From Streptomyces cynarae (lineage in GTDB: Bacteria; Actinomycetota; Actinomycetes; Streptomycetales; Streptomycetaceae): a DNA stretch of 64,000 bases. Made by a program: the position numbers and the translations under genes. Shown piece after piece: positions 39,432-48,360 of the stretch (position 1 is its first letter; every line of letters begins with the position of its first letter). The notes under the pieces were generated by a model. It made no database searches. It was not told the origin of the DNA and saw nothing but the letters and a program-made list of their open reading frames with translations. The stretch covers positions 4,716,001 through 4,780,000 of the forward strand of contig NZ_CP106793.1 in NCBI RefSeq assembly GCF_025642135.1, in the 5' to 3' direction.

Positions 39432-40799
39432 TCAGACGGCCGCGGGCGCGGGACGCACCGCGGCCACCAGCAGCAGGGCGAGCAGCCCGCCTGCGGCCAG
39501 GACGGTGCCGGAGGAGGACAGGGTGGCCAGCGGTGCCAGTGCGGCGACTCCCAGCGCGCTGCCCGCCTGCCGACCGGCGTTGAACGCTCCCTGGCCGGTG
39601 GCCGCGAGCTCCTTCGGAGAGGCGATGGCCATGTCCGCGGTGGCCGCCGGGATGGCGAGTGTGGAACCGAAGGAGAGTGCGACCTGGGCCGTGATGACCA
39701 GGGCGAGCGGCGTGTCGTTCGAGGCGAACGCGAGGACTCCACCGGCCGCTGTGTCCAGGGCGAGCCCGGCCAGAATCACCCGGCGCGCCCCTATCCGGGC
39801 GACGAGGCGGCCGGTCAGCAACGGCATGAAGCACATCGGCAGCGTCATCGGCAGGAACGCCGTACCCGTTTCGAACGCCGACAGGCCCCGCTCCTCGACC
39901 ATCCACTGGGTCAGCGCGTACAGCACTCCGTAGAAGATGAACGAGGCCATGGCACCGGCCACGATGTCCGCCCGCACCCGTGCCAGTCCGACCAGGGCCG
40001 GCGGCAGGATCGGCGCGGTGGCCCTGCGTTCGACGACGAACAGGGCGGCGAACGTCACGGCCGCGAGTGCCAGGGCCAGCAGCGGCAGCGGACGCCCCCA
40101 GCCCTCGGTCCCGGCGTCGATCAGGCCGAACGTGAGGGAGGCCAGTGCCAGGACCGACAGCCCGATTCCGGCCCGGTCCACCTTGCGGACGGAGTCCGGG
40201 CGCCCGCTGGGCAGTCCGCGGGACATGAGCAGCGTGACGGCCACGATGACCGGGTTCACCAGGAACACCAGCCGCCAGCCGCCCAGTTCGACGAGCGCGC
40301 CGCCGAGGACGGGGCCCGCGATGAGACCGGTGGAGGTGACCGCCGCCCAGGTGCCGATGGCCTTGGCCCGCTCCGCCGGGTCCGGGTACAGCCCGGCGAG
40401 CAGTGCCAGTGACGCAGGGACCATTCCGGCGGCGGCGACGCCCAGCAGCGCCCGCCCGCCTATCAGGAACGCGGCGTCGGGCGAGGTCGCACAGAGGAGG
40501 GACAGGGCGCCGAAGGCCAGCACGGCGCCCCGGTAGACGCTGCGGGCACCGAACCGGTCGGCCACCGCGCCGGAGGCGAGGAGCAGGCCGGCGAAGACGA
40601 TCGTGTAGGCGTCGACGGCCCAGGGCAGGGCCGCCCGGCTCGCATGGAGATCGGAGCGGACGTCGGGCAGCGCGACGTTGAGGATGGAGGTGTCGAGAAG
40701 GACGAGGAAATTGCCCGCGGCGACCCCCGCGAACAGGCCCCGCCGCGACGGCGTTGCCTGGCGGGAGGGCGCGGTCACCCTGTCGCTGGCGAATGTCAT
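39432..40799 (-). CDS. MFS multidrug-type exporter (DHA2-like)
   Basis: The 455-residue protein shows the drug-H+ antiporter layout: FLVLLDTSILNVALPDVRSD in the first helix, GAVADRFGARSVYRGAVLAF (motif A) and LGVAAAGMVPASLALLAGLY, with about fourteen hydrophobic segments. It lies in the middle of the minus-strand operon and would export the cluster's product or a toxic intermediate. AGGAATTC precedes the ATG at 40799. Confidence 0.9.
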   Translation of the reverse strand: MTFASDRVTAPSRQATPSRRGLFAGVAAGNFLVLLDTSILNVALPDVRSDLHASRAALPWAVDAYTIVFAGLLLASGAVADRFGARSVYRGAVLAFGALSLLCATSPDAAFLIGGRALLGVAAAGMVPASLALLAGLYPDPAERAKAIGTWAAVTSTGLIAGPVLGGALVELGGWRLVFLVNPVIVAVTLLMSRGLPSGRPDSVRKVDRAGIGLSVLALASLTFGLIDAGTEGWGRPLPLLALALAAVTFAALFVVERRATAPILPPALVGLARVRADIVAGAMASFIFYGVLYALTQWMVEERGLSAFETGTAFLPMTLPMCFMPLLTGRLVARIGARRVILAGLALDTAAGGVLAFASNDTPLALVITAQVALSFGSTLAIPAATADMAIASPKELAATGQGAFNAGRQAGSALGVAALAPLATLSSSGTVLAAGGLLALLLVAAVRPAPAAV

Positions 40800-40859
40800 G
40801 AGGAATTCCTGTTCGGAGGGGTTACGGACGGCTGATGGGGCGACGCGCGTCTTTCGCGG

Positions 40860-41993
40860 TCAGGCCGCGTTGTTGAGGAATCGAGGCCCGTAGAAGACCG
40901 GCCGGGCCAGGTCGGTGTAACGCTCGAGGGACCGGAATTCCCTGGGGTACAGCTCCTCCAGGCGTGCGACGACCTCCGGAGGAATTTCGTTGCGCATGAT
41001 CGTGAAGCAGGAGCGCACCCGCATCTGGTCCATCTGGGTGACCGCGGCCCCGAGCGAGGGCCACCAGGTCTCCACCGGGCCGTTCCAGGTGGTGTCCAGC
41101 GCGAGCATCATCTGCGTGTAGGCGTCGTCGAACGATTCGAGTTCCTTGCGCACCTCGGGCCCGCGCGGATCGAGGGCCAGCACCGCCTCGTAGCCGTCCG
41201 CGGGAACGGCGAGGGTGTTGATGACCACCGGCCAGACGATCTCCTCGCCGGTGAAGAACTCGCGCTCCGTCTCCCGGGAGAAGGGCACCGCGTCGAGGGG
41301 CTGGTAGCGCCGGCCGTAGCGCAGCTCGGCGAACCGGGCGTAGTGGGAGCCCTCCTTCTGGAAGGTCTCGGCGGCCGTCTCCACGGTGCCCTCGCCGCCG
41401 CCTTCGCCCTGCTCGGTGATGATGTCCAGCGCGTGCAGGAACGAGGCGACAGGGTCCGGGTCGTCCCTGTCGAACGTGAGGTAGCCGAGGTTTCCGCCGA
41501 CCTGGTTGGCCGGCCCGCCCAGGCGTACGGACCGCTCGACGGCCGCCGCGTTGCGCTTGATCGCGTTTCGGATGGCGTCGTAGAAAGCGCCGATCGTGGG
41601 ATAGGAGGCGCCGCGCTGCCGGGTGTTGAGGACGAACAGCGGTGCTTCCAGTCGCATGAACGACTCCAGCGCGGCGCCGGACAGTTTCGCCAGCCGCGGC
41701 CTCAGGTCGGGGGCGACTGCGCCGGGCAGGCCGCCGCTGCCGGGATAGGTCGGTTTGAGGCCCTTGATCGCGGGGCTTCCGCCGAGTGCGGCGACCATGT
41801 TGGCGGCGATGGCCATGTGGACCATCTCCTCCATCAGGACGCTGCGGATGGTGTTGTACGAGGGGTAGTTCTGCACCTCGAGCGAGTACATCGCGGCGCA
41901 GTACAGCGGCATGGTGGAGTGCTCCAGCGCGATCGCCGTCTGCAGGGCGCCGCGGATCCAGCTGAGGTCTCTGAGGTCGACCGGTGTGGGCAT
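40860..41993 (-). CDS. Ferritin-like diiron protein (iminophenyl-pyruvate dimer synthase type)
   Basis: The 377-residue protein opens with a ferritin-like helical bundle carrying candidate iron ligands Glu24 (LEHSTMPLY), Glu55/56 and His59 (LMEEMVHMA) and Glu214/His217 (FQKEGSHYARF), plus the family run IITEQGEG at about 191-198. This is the VioB/StaD-like dimer-synthase ferritin domain (PF12902 type), which in violacein and indolocarbazole pathways couples imine intermediates. Full VioB is about 1000 residues; this short form lacks its other parts. It is the second gene of the operon, 25 bases after the DJ-1 gene. Reaction unknown. Confidence 0.78.
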   Translation of the reverse strand: MPTPVDLRDLSWIRGALQTAIALEHSTMPLYCAAMYSLEVQNYPSYNTIRSVLMEEMVHMAIAANMVAALGGSPAIKGLKPTYPGSGGLPGAVAPDLRPRLAKLSGAALESFMRLEAPLFVLNTRQRGASYPTIGAFYDAIRNAIKRNAAAVERSVRLGGPANQVGGNLGYLTFDRDDPDPVASFLHALDIITEQGEGGGEGTVETAAETFQKEGSHYARFAELRYGRRYQPLDAVPFSRETEREFFTGEEIVWPVVINTLAVPADGYEAVLALDPRGPEVRKELESFDDAYTQMMLALDTTWNGPVETWWPSLGAAVTQMDQMRVRSCFTIMRNEIPPEVVARLEELYPREFRSLERYTDLARPVFYGPRFLNNAA

Positions 41994-42018
41994 GTGAGGC
42001 TCCCGGGTGCGTCGGCGC

Positions 42019-42819
42019 TCAGGCTTCGGCGGACTCGTCGAGCGGCGGGAAGAGCATCGGCTGGAAGAAGTTCTGGAAGGACTCCTCCAGCTCGGGGTGC
42101 TGGTAGAACTCCGGCCCGGTCTCCTCGAAGATCGCGTCCCCGATGCCGCCGATGGTGTCGAACATCATCGAGACGATGGTGCCGACCTCCCGGCCGAAGT
42201 AGTGCGCCACCATGGCGACCGCACCGCCGTTCACGCCGTAGGAGCCGGTGAACGTCCATATGCGCGACGCGGTGTTGGCGATCCACATCCGGCGGCCGAG
42301 GGGCACGTTGAAGCCCTCGCCGCGCAGTCCGCGGGCCACCGCGGCCACACAGGTCAACGGCTCGTCGTTGACGATTCCGGAGCGGGCGATGACGCCGACG
42401 CCCGAGCAGTTGGCGGCGATGACCTTGCCCGCTTCGTGGTGGCGCCGGATGAGCTTGTGCACACGGTCGTTGGTCAGCAGCGCGCCGGAGCCGACACCGC
42501 CCGGGATGTACAGGATGTCGAACAGGTCGTCGTCGTTCAGTACCGAGTCGGCGACGACGTTCGTGCCCATCTGCATCTTGACGACGCCGGGCTCCAGGGA
42601 GACCAGGCGCACGTCGAGCTCGCGGTTGGCGGCCTCCCGCTCCCACGGCGCGATCTGTCCGCTGGTGACCAGCGCGACGCCCTTGAAGATCTCCAGCGGT
42701 GTGATGGTGTCCTGCTCGGAGCATGCCTCGTAGCCGAGAACCGCGATGGAGCCGATCTGGGCCGGCGCCCCGCCGGATGCCGTGGTACCGAGGGCGGGTG
42801 TGGACGTGGGTGTACTCAC
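42019..42819 (-). CDS. DJ-1/PfpI-family protein (first of three)
   Basis: The 266-residue protein has a 25-residue Ala/Thr-rich N-terminus, then the DJ-1/PfpI fold: GSIAVLGYEACSEQDTITPL, FDILYIPGGVGSGALL and the nucleophile elbow AANCSGVGVIARSGIV. The C-terminal GGAVAMVAHYFGREVGTIVS resembles the GlxA/isonitrile-hydratase branch, which contains AraC activators and hydratases. No HTH is present. GTG start with GGGGGAG upstream. It is the first gene of the minus-strand operon. Confidence 0.85.
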   Translation of the reverse strand: MSTPTSTPALGTTASGGAPAQIGSIAVLGYEACSEQDTITPLEIFKGVALVTSGQIAPWEREAANRELDVRLVSLEPGVVKMQMGTNVVADSVLNDDDLFDILYIPGGVGSGALLTNDRVHKLIRRHHEAGKVIAANCSGVGVIARSGIVNDEPLTCVAAVARGLRGEGFNVPLGRRMWIANTASRIWTFTGSYGVNGGAVAMVAHYFGREVGTIVSMMFDTIGGIGDAIFEETGPEFYQHPELEESFQNFFQPMLFPPLDESAEA

Positions 42820-43079
42820 AGTGCTCCCCCATTCGTGTGTGTGCGGGGCCGGCCGGCTCGGACACCGCCGGACCTGAACCCGGCCCCGCCAGGAAACAGT
42901 GCCAACAGCACCGGGGTGGCTTCAAATAAGCAACCCGGGGAGGGCCATTACTTCAGTGAGGGCCCCCGGGATGGTTATCGGGGACTACCGCCCCGGCTAT
43001 TTGGACCATTCAGGCCGTCCGGCTACTGTCCTTTCCCGGACGGGGAGTCCACACTCAAATGCTCGATTGGGGGATCGAC
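42820..43079. promoter_or_regulatory. Divergent promoter region of the DJ-1/cupin cluster
   Basis: This 260-base gap separates the two operons. An imperfect dyad at 42934-42970 (CCCGGGGAGGGCC facing GGGCCCCCGGG) and a smaller one at 42979-42995 could bind the LysR regulator encoded at 46216. No clear promoter boxes. Confidence 0.45.
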
Positions 43080-43844
43080 ATGTCTGAGCTGACGCAGAAT
43101 TTGAGTCCGATCGATATGGCGGTGAGAATAGACCCGGGCCCACGGGATTTCGCCGCTCTGAACGAAGTCGTCCGTAAAGGCTCCCGCATCGGAAACGAGA
43201 GCCTGGACGAGGACGGCCACCTCAACGAGATCATCCCCAAGCCGTGGGGGCTCGAGTACCGCATCTACGTCGACGATTTCATCGACGTGTGGAATCTGAA
43301 GATCGACGAGGGCGAGTCCACGTCGATGCACGTGCACCCCCGCAAGCTGACGTATCTCCTCTGCCTCGCGGGGCAGGGTGTGACCGACACGCTGACGGGC
43401 GAGATCCCGGTGGGCAGCGGATCGGTCCTGCGCATCGGGGGCGGCGCCTTCCACTCCTCCCGGAGTATCGGCCCCGGCCCGCTGTGGCTGGTCGAGGTCG
43501 AGGCACCGCGCAACAAGTTCGACCTGATCCGGTTGCGCGACACCTACGACCGGCAGGGCACCGCCTACGAGCGGCACCACACCGAGGCACCCGAACTGCC
43601 GGCGAGGCCGGTGACGTATCTGCCGCAGGCGCGGCTGCGGGACCGGTCCCCGGGCTCGGAGTTCGCGTTCTCCATCCGGGCCGGTGCGGACGTGTTCTAC
43701 CGGCGCCAGGAGCGGGACCTGTTCCACGTCCCGCTCGGCCTGACCGGAGTGGTCACCGGCGAGGTGGACATCCTCGCCCCTGCACAGGGCGACGTGCGCC
43801 GTCCCGCGCTGGACCAGTACTACCTCTCGCTCGCGCTCGCCTGA
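43080..43844 (+). CDS. Cupin-domain protein
   Basis: The 254-residue protein contains a cupin barrel with the metal-binding segment MHVHPRKLTYLLCLAG and the run IIPKPWGLEYRIYVDD, like sugar-phosphate isomerase and ManC-type cupins. A glutamate expected after the H-x-H pair is not at the usual place. A second partial barrel may follow from residue 190. The ATG at 43080 has GGGGGA upstream; an ATG at 43059 is possible. First gene of the plus-strand operon. Substrate unknown. Confidence 0.8.
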   Translation: MSELTQNLSPIDMAVRIDPGPRDFAALNEVVRKGSRIGNESLDEDGHLNEIIPKPWGLEYRIYVDDFIDVWNLKIDEGESTSMHVHPRKLTYLLCLAGQGVTDTLTGEIPVGSGSVLRIGGGAFHSSRSIGPGPLWLVEVEAPRNKFDLIRLRDTYDRQGTAYERHHTEAPELPARPVTYLPQARLRDRSPGSEFAFSIRAGADVFYRRQERDLFHVPLGLTGVVTGEVDILAPAQGDVRRPALDQYYLSLALA

Positions 43845-43927
43845 CCCTCCGGGCCGGCCCCGGCCCGGACGACGGAACCCGCACCGAACGGCCCACTCAG
43901 CAACCACGCCGAAGAAGGAGCACACTC

Positions 43928-44473
43928 ATGCCCAGTGCCGTCATCATCACCGGCCCCGGATTCCAGGACCACGACGTGGTCTACACCTACTACCGGCTTC
44001 TCGAAGAGGGCTGGCACGTGGACGTGGCCACCCGCAACGGCGCCGATGTCGTCGGCAAGTACGGCGTCCCGCTGCCCATGGACAAGACCGCCAAGCCGCT
44101 GATCGCCTTCGAGCAGCTGGACGCCGCGGCCTACGACGCGGTCATCCTCACCGGCGGCCACGAGGCGCCTGACCGGGTGCGCCAGGACGCCCGTGTCCTC
44201 GACTTCGTCCGCGCCATGGACGCGGCCGAGAAGGTCGTCGCCGGCCTGTGCCACGGCCCGTGGATCATGGTCTCCGCCGGCGTGCTCAAGGGCCGTCGCG
44301 CCTGCGCCTACATAGGTCTGCGCGACGATGTGATCAACGCCGGCGCCGACGTCGTGGACTCCGACGTGATCGTCGACGGCCACATCATCACCTGCTCCTA
44401 CTACGCCTATGTGGGCCGGTTCATGCAGCGGGTCTTCGAAACGGTCGCCAAGAAGCAGGTGGCAGCGGCCTGA
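43928..44473 (+). CDS. DJ-1/PfpI-family protein (second of three)
   Basis: The 181-residue protein has the compact PfpI fold: SAVIITGPGFQDHDVVYTYY, AVILTGGHEAPDRVRQD and the nucleophile elbow AGLCHGPWIMVSAGVLKGRR with the C-H-G-P motif of bacterial protease-I/deglycase-like proteins. Glutamate at about residue 16-20 expected for the third catalytic member is not obvious. The frame is open upstream inside the cupin gene but the fold begins at the ATG at 43928. Likely a hydrolase or deglycase. Confidence 0.88.
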   Translation: MPSAVIITGPGFQDHDVVYTYYRLLEEGWHVDVATRNGADVVGKYGVPLPMDKTAKPLIAFEQLDAAAYDAVILTGGHEAPDRVRQDARVLDFVRAMDAAEKVVAGLCHGPWIMVSAGVLKGRRACAYIGLRDDVINAGADVVDSDVIVDGHIITCSYYAYVGRFMQRVFETVAKKQVAAA

Positions 44474-44558
44474 GTGGCCGTTGTCACCCGCGGGGGGCGC
44501 GCCCCCATCCCCCGTACGGCGCGCGCCCTTCGCATCCTCGAGGCCTTGAGGAGACACC

Positions 44559-45290
44559 TTGCTGATACTCGACTTCGACGGCGTCATCGCCGACGCCTTC
44601 ACCGAGTGCGCTGTCGTCACCCACTACGCCGACCACGACCCGGCCACGGTCGCGGCCAAGCCGATCGCCGAGCTGGCGGCGGCCATGCCCGCCGGGTTCG
44701 TGTCCCGCTTCCGCACGGTCCGCACCTACGCCCGGCTGCTGGACGACTTCATGGTGGCCCGCGACCCCGCCGCCGACTCGATCCGTGGCCTGAAGGACTT
44801 CGAGGCCCTCGCGGCCCGCATCCCGGGGCCCAGGCTCGACGCCCTGGTACGGGGCGCGACCGCGGTACGGGCCGCGCTGCGCGAGCGCCGGCGTACGGAG
44901 TGGCTGGACCTCCACACCCTGTATCCGGGAATCGCCGGGCTGCTCCGCCGCCACAGCGGCAGAGGCACGTCGATCGTCACGGCGAAGGACGAGCAGAGCG
45001 TGTGGGAGATCCTGGCCCACCACGGTCTGGACGTCACCGTGGCCCAGGTCGTCGGCGAGTGCTCGGACAAGCGCACGGTCGTGCGGCGGATCGCCGCGGC
45101 CGACGGACTCCCGCCGGACGCCGTCACGTTCATCGACGACCACATCACCAACGCGCTCGCGGTGCGCGACACGGGTGCCACGAGCCTGTGGGCGTGGTGG
45201 GGCTACCACACGCCCGAGCACGTCGAGCGTGCCATCGCACGCAGGCAGCGGCGGGTGTACCTGCCCGAACTGGCGGAGCTGACCGCCTGA
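44559..45290 (+). CDS. HAD-family hydrolase
   Basis: The 243-residue protein begins LILDFDGVIADAF with motif I (two aspartates), has motif II as SIVTAKDEQS, a conserved lysine in SDKRTVVRRIAA and motif IV as VTFIDDHITNAL. This is a phosphoglycolate-phosphatase-like HAD. A helical cap occupies about residues 15-125. TTG start at 44559 with GAGGAG upstream. It would remove a phosphate from a pathway intermediate. Its 85- and 60-base spacers to the flanking DJ-1 genes support one operon. Confidence 0.9.
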   Translation: MLILDFDGVIADAFTECAVVTHYADHDPATVAAKPIAELAAAMPAGFVSRFRTVRTYARLLDDFMVARDPAADSIRGLKDFEALAARIPGPRLDALVRGATAVRAALRERRRTEWLDLHTLYPGIAGLLRRHSGRGTSIVTAKDEQSVWEILAHHGLDVTVAQVVGECSDKRTVVRRIAAADGLPPDAVTFIDDHITNALAVRDTGATSLWAWWGYHTPEHVERAIARRQRRVYLPELAELTA

Positions 45291-45350
45291 TCGGCGCCTT
45301 CGCCCACCGCACCCCGCTCCACCGGACACATCTCACGACGGAGGATTGAC

Positions 45351-46016
45351 ATGCCGAAGGTTCTCTTCGCCCTCACCTCGCACGGCCGGCTCGGCGACAC
45401 CGGCCGCACCACCGGCTTCTACGTCCCCGAGGTCGCCCACCCCGCCGAGGTCTTCCGGGCGGCCGGCTGGGACATCGCGTTCGTGTCGGTCGCCGGCGGG
45501 CAGCCGCCGCGCGACGGGATCAAGCCGGACGACACCGTCACGGCCCGATTCCTGGCCGACAACGAGGCAGCGCTCGCCGCCACCCCCACCGCCGCGGAAC
45601 TCGACGCCGCCGACTACGACGCCGTCTACTTCGCCGGTGGCCACGGCACGATGTGGGACTTCCCCGACGCGACCGCGCTGGCGCGGCTGGCCGCGGCCGT
45701 CTACGAGCGCGGCGGGGTCGTCGCCGCCGTCTGCCACGGTCCGGCCGCCCTGGTGAACCTCACCCTCACGGACGGCTCTCATCTGGTCGCCGGCAAGCAG
45801 GTCTCGTCCTTCACCGACGAGGAGGAGGCCGCCGTGGGACTGTCCGACGTCGTGCCCTTCGCCCTGGAGACCGCCCTGACCGAACGGGGCGCGAAGTTCA
45901 CCAAGGCCGCGAACTTCACCGAGCACGCGGTGGCCGACACCCGTCTCGTGACGGGTCAGAACCCGGCTTCGGCCGCCAAGGTCGCCGAACTGGCAATTCT
46001 TCAGAGCGCCAACTGA
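45351..46016 (+). CDS. DJ-1/PfpI-family protein, Hsp31-like (third of three)
   Basis: The 221-residue protein matches the Hsp31/YDR533C-like branch: KVLFALTSHGRLGDTGRTTG, FYVPEVAHPAEVF with the conserved Glu-His region, AVYFAGGHGTMWDFPD and AVCHGPAALVNL with the nucleophile cysteine and following histidine. Members act as glyoxalase III or chaperone. It ends the plus-strand operon just before a strong terminator. It is only distantly related to the other two DJ-1 proteins in the cluster, so the three are not a recent duplication. Confidence 0.9.
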   Translation: MPKVLFALTSHGRLGDTGRTTGFYVPEVAHPAEVFRAAGWDIAFVSVAGGQPPRDGIKPDDTVTARFLADNEAALAATPTAAELDAADYDAVYFAGGHGTMWDFPDATALARLAAAVYERGGVVAAVCHGPAALVNLTLTDGSHLVAGKQVSSFTDEEEAAVGLSDVVPFALETALTERGAKFTKAANFTEHAVADTRLVTGQNPASAAKVAELAILQSAN

Positions 46017-46041
46017 CCAGTTGAAAAAGAAACGGGTTCAC

Positions 46042-46083
46042 TATCAGCGGGGCGGATTCTCGCCGCCCCGCTGATACGATTTT
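46042..46083 (+). terminator. Terminator of the cupin-DJ-1-HAD-DJ-1 operon
   Basis: Perfect 14-base-pair stem (46042-46055 with 46063-46076), seven-base loop and CGATTTT just after, 26 bases past the stop at 46016. Confidence 0.9.
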
Positions 46084-46215
46084 GTAACTTTACAAGGGCT
46101 TGAAAGCGACTTGAAGACCCCCGCGATGCGGACCGGTATCGTTCGAACCGATGCTCGGGGCGGTCGCATAGCGCGGAACACCCCGACCACCGCCGGTTGG
46201 GGGGCCGGTACGACT

Positions 46216-47112
46216 ATGCAGCTGGGATGGCTACAGACCTTCATCGCCGTATGTCACACAGGCTCGTTCACCAAAGCGGCCCGGCAACTCGGCCTCACAC
46301 AGCCGGCGGTCACTCAGCAGATCCGCTGCCTCGAGAGCGAACTGGGCAAGCCGCTGTTCCACCGCACGCCGCAAGGCGCGACACCCACCGCGGAGGGAAA
46401 GGCGCTGGCCTACGAGATCGAGGCATCCATGGCCGAGATCAACTCAGCCGTTTCACGCCACTTCGCCGACACCACGGAGAACCGTCCCATCCGCCTGGGC
46501 GGGCCGGCGGAGTTGGTGACCGCCAGGGTCATGGCGTCCATCAGCCAGCTCATCGCCGCCGGCCTCGACGTCCGCATCAGCCTCGGCGAGGCGTCGAGCC
46601 TCCTGGAGGACCTTCGCAGCGGGCATCTGGACATCGTGGTGTCCACGATCCAGCCCCAGGGCCGCGGGGTGGACTTCACTCCTCTGACGGACGAGGAGTT
46701 CGCCCTGCTCGCCTCGCCCCGGATCGCCGCAGGGGTACCGGCGGACGCCGAGGACTGCGAGAAGTTGAAGGTCCTGGCGAAACTCCCGATGATCGCGTAC
46801 GCGGAGACGCTGCCGATCATCCGCCGCTACTGGCGCACGGTCTTCGATGCCCCGCCACCGAGTCCGCCGGCGGTGGTGGTCCCCGACCTGCGCGCCGTGA
46901 TCGCGGCTGTCACGTCGTCGGCGGGCATCTCGGTCCTGCCGACATATCTGTGCGCCGCGGAACTGGCCTCCGGGGCGCTGGTTCCCCTGATGGAACCGGA
47001 GATCCCGCCCATCAACACCCTCTACCTGGCCACGCGCTCCGGCACCCTCTCCGAACCTCGGCTGGCGCGACTCCACGAGCACCTGGTTCGCGATGCCCGG
47101 GGGTGGACGTGA
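46216..47112 (+). CDS. LysR-family transcriptional regulator
   Basis: The 298-residue protein has the N-terminal LysR HTH (FIAVCHTGSFTKAARQLGLT, QPAVTQQIRCLESELGKPLF) and a substrate-binding effector domain with ISLGEASSLLEDLRSGHLDI and VIAAVTSSAGISVLPTYLC. Start is the ATG at 46216; the open frame upstream to 46111 looks non-coding. It lies directly after the operon terminator and is the best candidate regulator of the divergent cluster at 37418-46016. Inducer unknown. Confidence 0.92.
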   Translation: MQLGWLQTFIAVCHTGSFTKAARQLGLTQPAVTQQIRCLESELGKPLFHRTPQGATPTAEGKALAYEIEASMAEINSAVSRHFADTTENRPIRLGGPAELVTARVMASISQLIAAGLDVRISLGEASSLLEDLRSGHLDIVVSTIQPQGRGVDFTPLTDEEFALLASPRIAAGVPADAEDCEKLKVLAKLPMIAYAETLPIIRRYWRTVFDAPPPSPPAVVVPDLRAVIAAVTSSAGISVLPTYLCAAELASGALVPLMEPEIPPINTLYLATRSGTLSEPRLARLHEHLVRDARGWT

Positions 47113-47166
47113 GGGGCAGTGGGAGCTGCAAGGGCAGGTGAAGGGAGGGCCCTGTCTCGACAGTGG

Positions 47167-48360
47167 TCAGCGCGTGAACGCCTTGCGGAGACGTTCCGTC
47201 GCGTCCGCCAGCACCTCGGTGCGTTTGCAGAACGCGAACCGGACGTAGGGTGCCCCCGCCTCCTGGTGGTCGTAGAAGACCGCGTTCGGGATGGCGACGA
47301 CACCCGCCCGCTCGGGCAGGGCGCGGCAGAAGGCGAAGCCGTCGCTCTCGCCGAGGGGGCGGATGTCGGTGGTGACGAAGTAGGTGCCCGCGGGCCGGAA
47401 GACCCGGAAGCCGGCGTCCGTCAGCCCCGCCGAAAGCAGGTCCCGCTTGGCCAGCATGTCCGCGCGGAAGGCGTCGAAGTACGAGTCCGGCAGGGCCAGC
47501 GCCTCGGCCACCGCGTACTGGAACGGCCCGGACGCCACGTAGGTCAGGAACTGCTTGGCCGACCGCACCGCCGCGACCAGCCCCGGCGCCGCCGTCACCC
47601 AGCCGACCTTCCACCCCGTGAACGAGAACGTCTTCCCGGCCGATCCGATGGTCACCGTCCGCTCGCGCATCCCGGGGAAGGTCGCCAGCGGTACGTGCTC
47701 CGCCTCGTCGAACACCAGGTGCTCGTACACCTCGTCGGTGACCACCAGCAGATCGCGCTCGACGGCCAGCTCGGCGATCGTCCGCAGTTCCTCGCGGGTG
47801 AGCACGGTCCCGGTCGGGTTGTGCGGGGTGTTGATCAGCAGCAGCCGGGTCCGGTCGGTGACGGCGTCGCGCAGCTCGTCCAGGTCCAGCCGGAAGCCGC
47901 CCTCGGACGGGCGCAGCGTGACCGGTACGCGCCGGCCGCCCGCCATCGCGATGCAGGCGGCGTACGAGTCGTAGTACGGCTCCAGGGCGACCACCTCGTC
48001 GCCCGGTTCCAGCAGCGCCAGCAGCGCCGCGGCGATCGCCTCCGTCGCGCCGGCGGTGACCAGGACCTCCGTGTCGGGGTCGTACGCGAGCCCGTAGCGC
48101 CGCTCCTGGTGGACGGCGATCGCGGCACGCAGCTCGGGGACGCCGGGCCCCGGCGGGTACTGGTTGCCGCGCCCGTCACGCAGCGCCCGTACGGCGGCCT
48201 CGCGCACGTCCTCGGGGCCGTCGGTGTCGGGGAAGCCCTGGCCGAGGTTGATGGACCCGGTGCTCACGGCGAGCGCCGACATCTCGGCGAAGATCGTCGT
48301 CCCGAACTCGGTGAGGCGGCGGTTGAGGAAGGGGCGCGCGCTGGAGGTCATGGCCGCCAT
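47167..48360 (-). CDS. PLP-dependent aminotransferase class I/II
   Basis: The 397-residue protein has INLGQGFPDTDGPEDVREAA, the substrate/PLP region LLINTPHNPTGTVL, VTDEVYEHLVF and the PLP lysine in SAGKTFSFTGWKVGWV, with the C-terminal arginine in VRFAFCKR. The family branch includes kynurenine/glutamine and DapC-type aminotransferases. It converges with the LysR gene and is probably a core gene rather than part of the cluster. The ATG at 48351 is an alternative start. Confidence 0.9.
   Translation of the reverse strand: MAAMTSSARPFLNRRLTEFGTTIFAEMSALAVSTGSINLGQGFPDTDGPEDVREAAVRALRDGRGNQYPPGPGVPELRAAIAVHQERRYGLAYDPDTEVLVTAGATEAIAAALLALLEPGDEVVALEPYYDSYAACIAMAGGRRVPVTLRPSEGGFRLDLDELRDAVTDRTRLLLINTPHNPTGTVLTREELRTIAELAVERDLLVVTDEVYEHLVFDEAEHVPLATFPGMRERTVTIGSAGKTFSFTGWKVGWVTAAPGLVAAVRSAKQFLTYVASGPFQYAVAEALALPDSYFDAFRADMLAKRDLLSAGLTDAGFRVFRPAGTYFVTTDIRPLGESDGFAFCRALPERAGVVAIPNAVFYDHQEAGAPYVRFAFCKRTEVLADATERLRKAFTR

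Noticed and set aside
42019..46016. Recent triplication as the source of the three DJ-1 proteins
   Set aside because: They belong to different branches with different lengths and nucleophile motifs (NCSG, LCHGPW, VCHGPA), so they were brought together rather than duplicated here.
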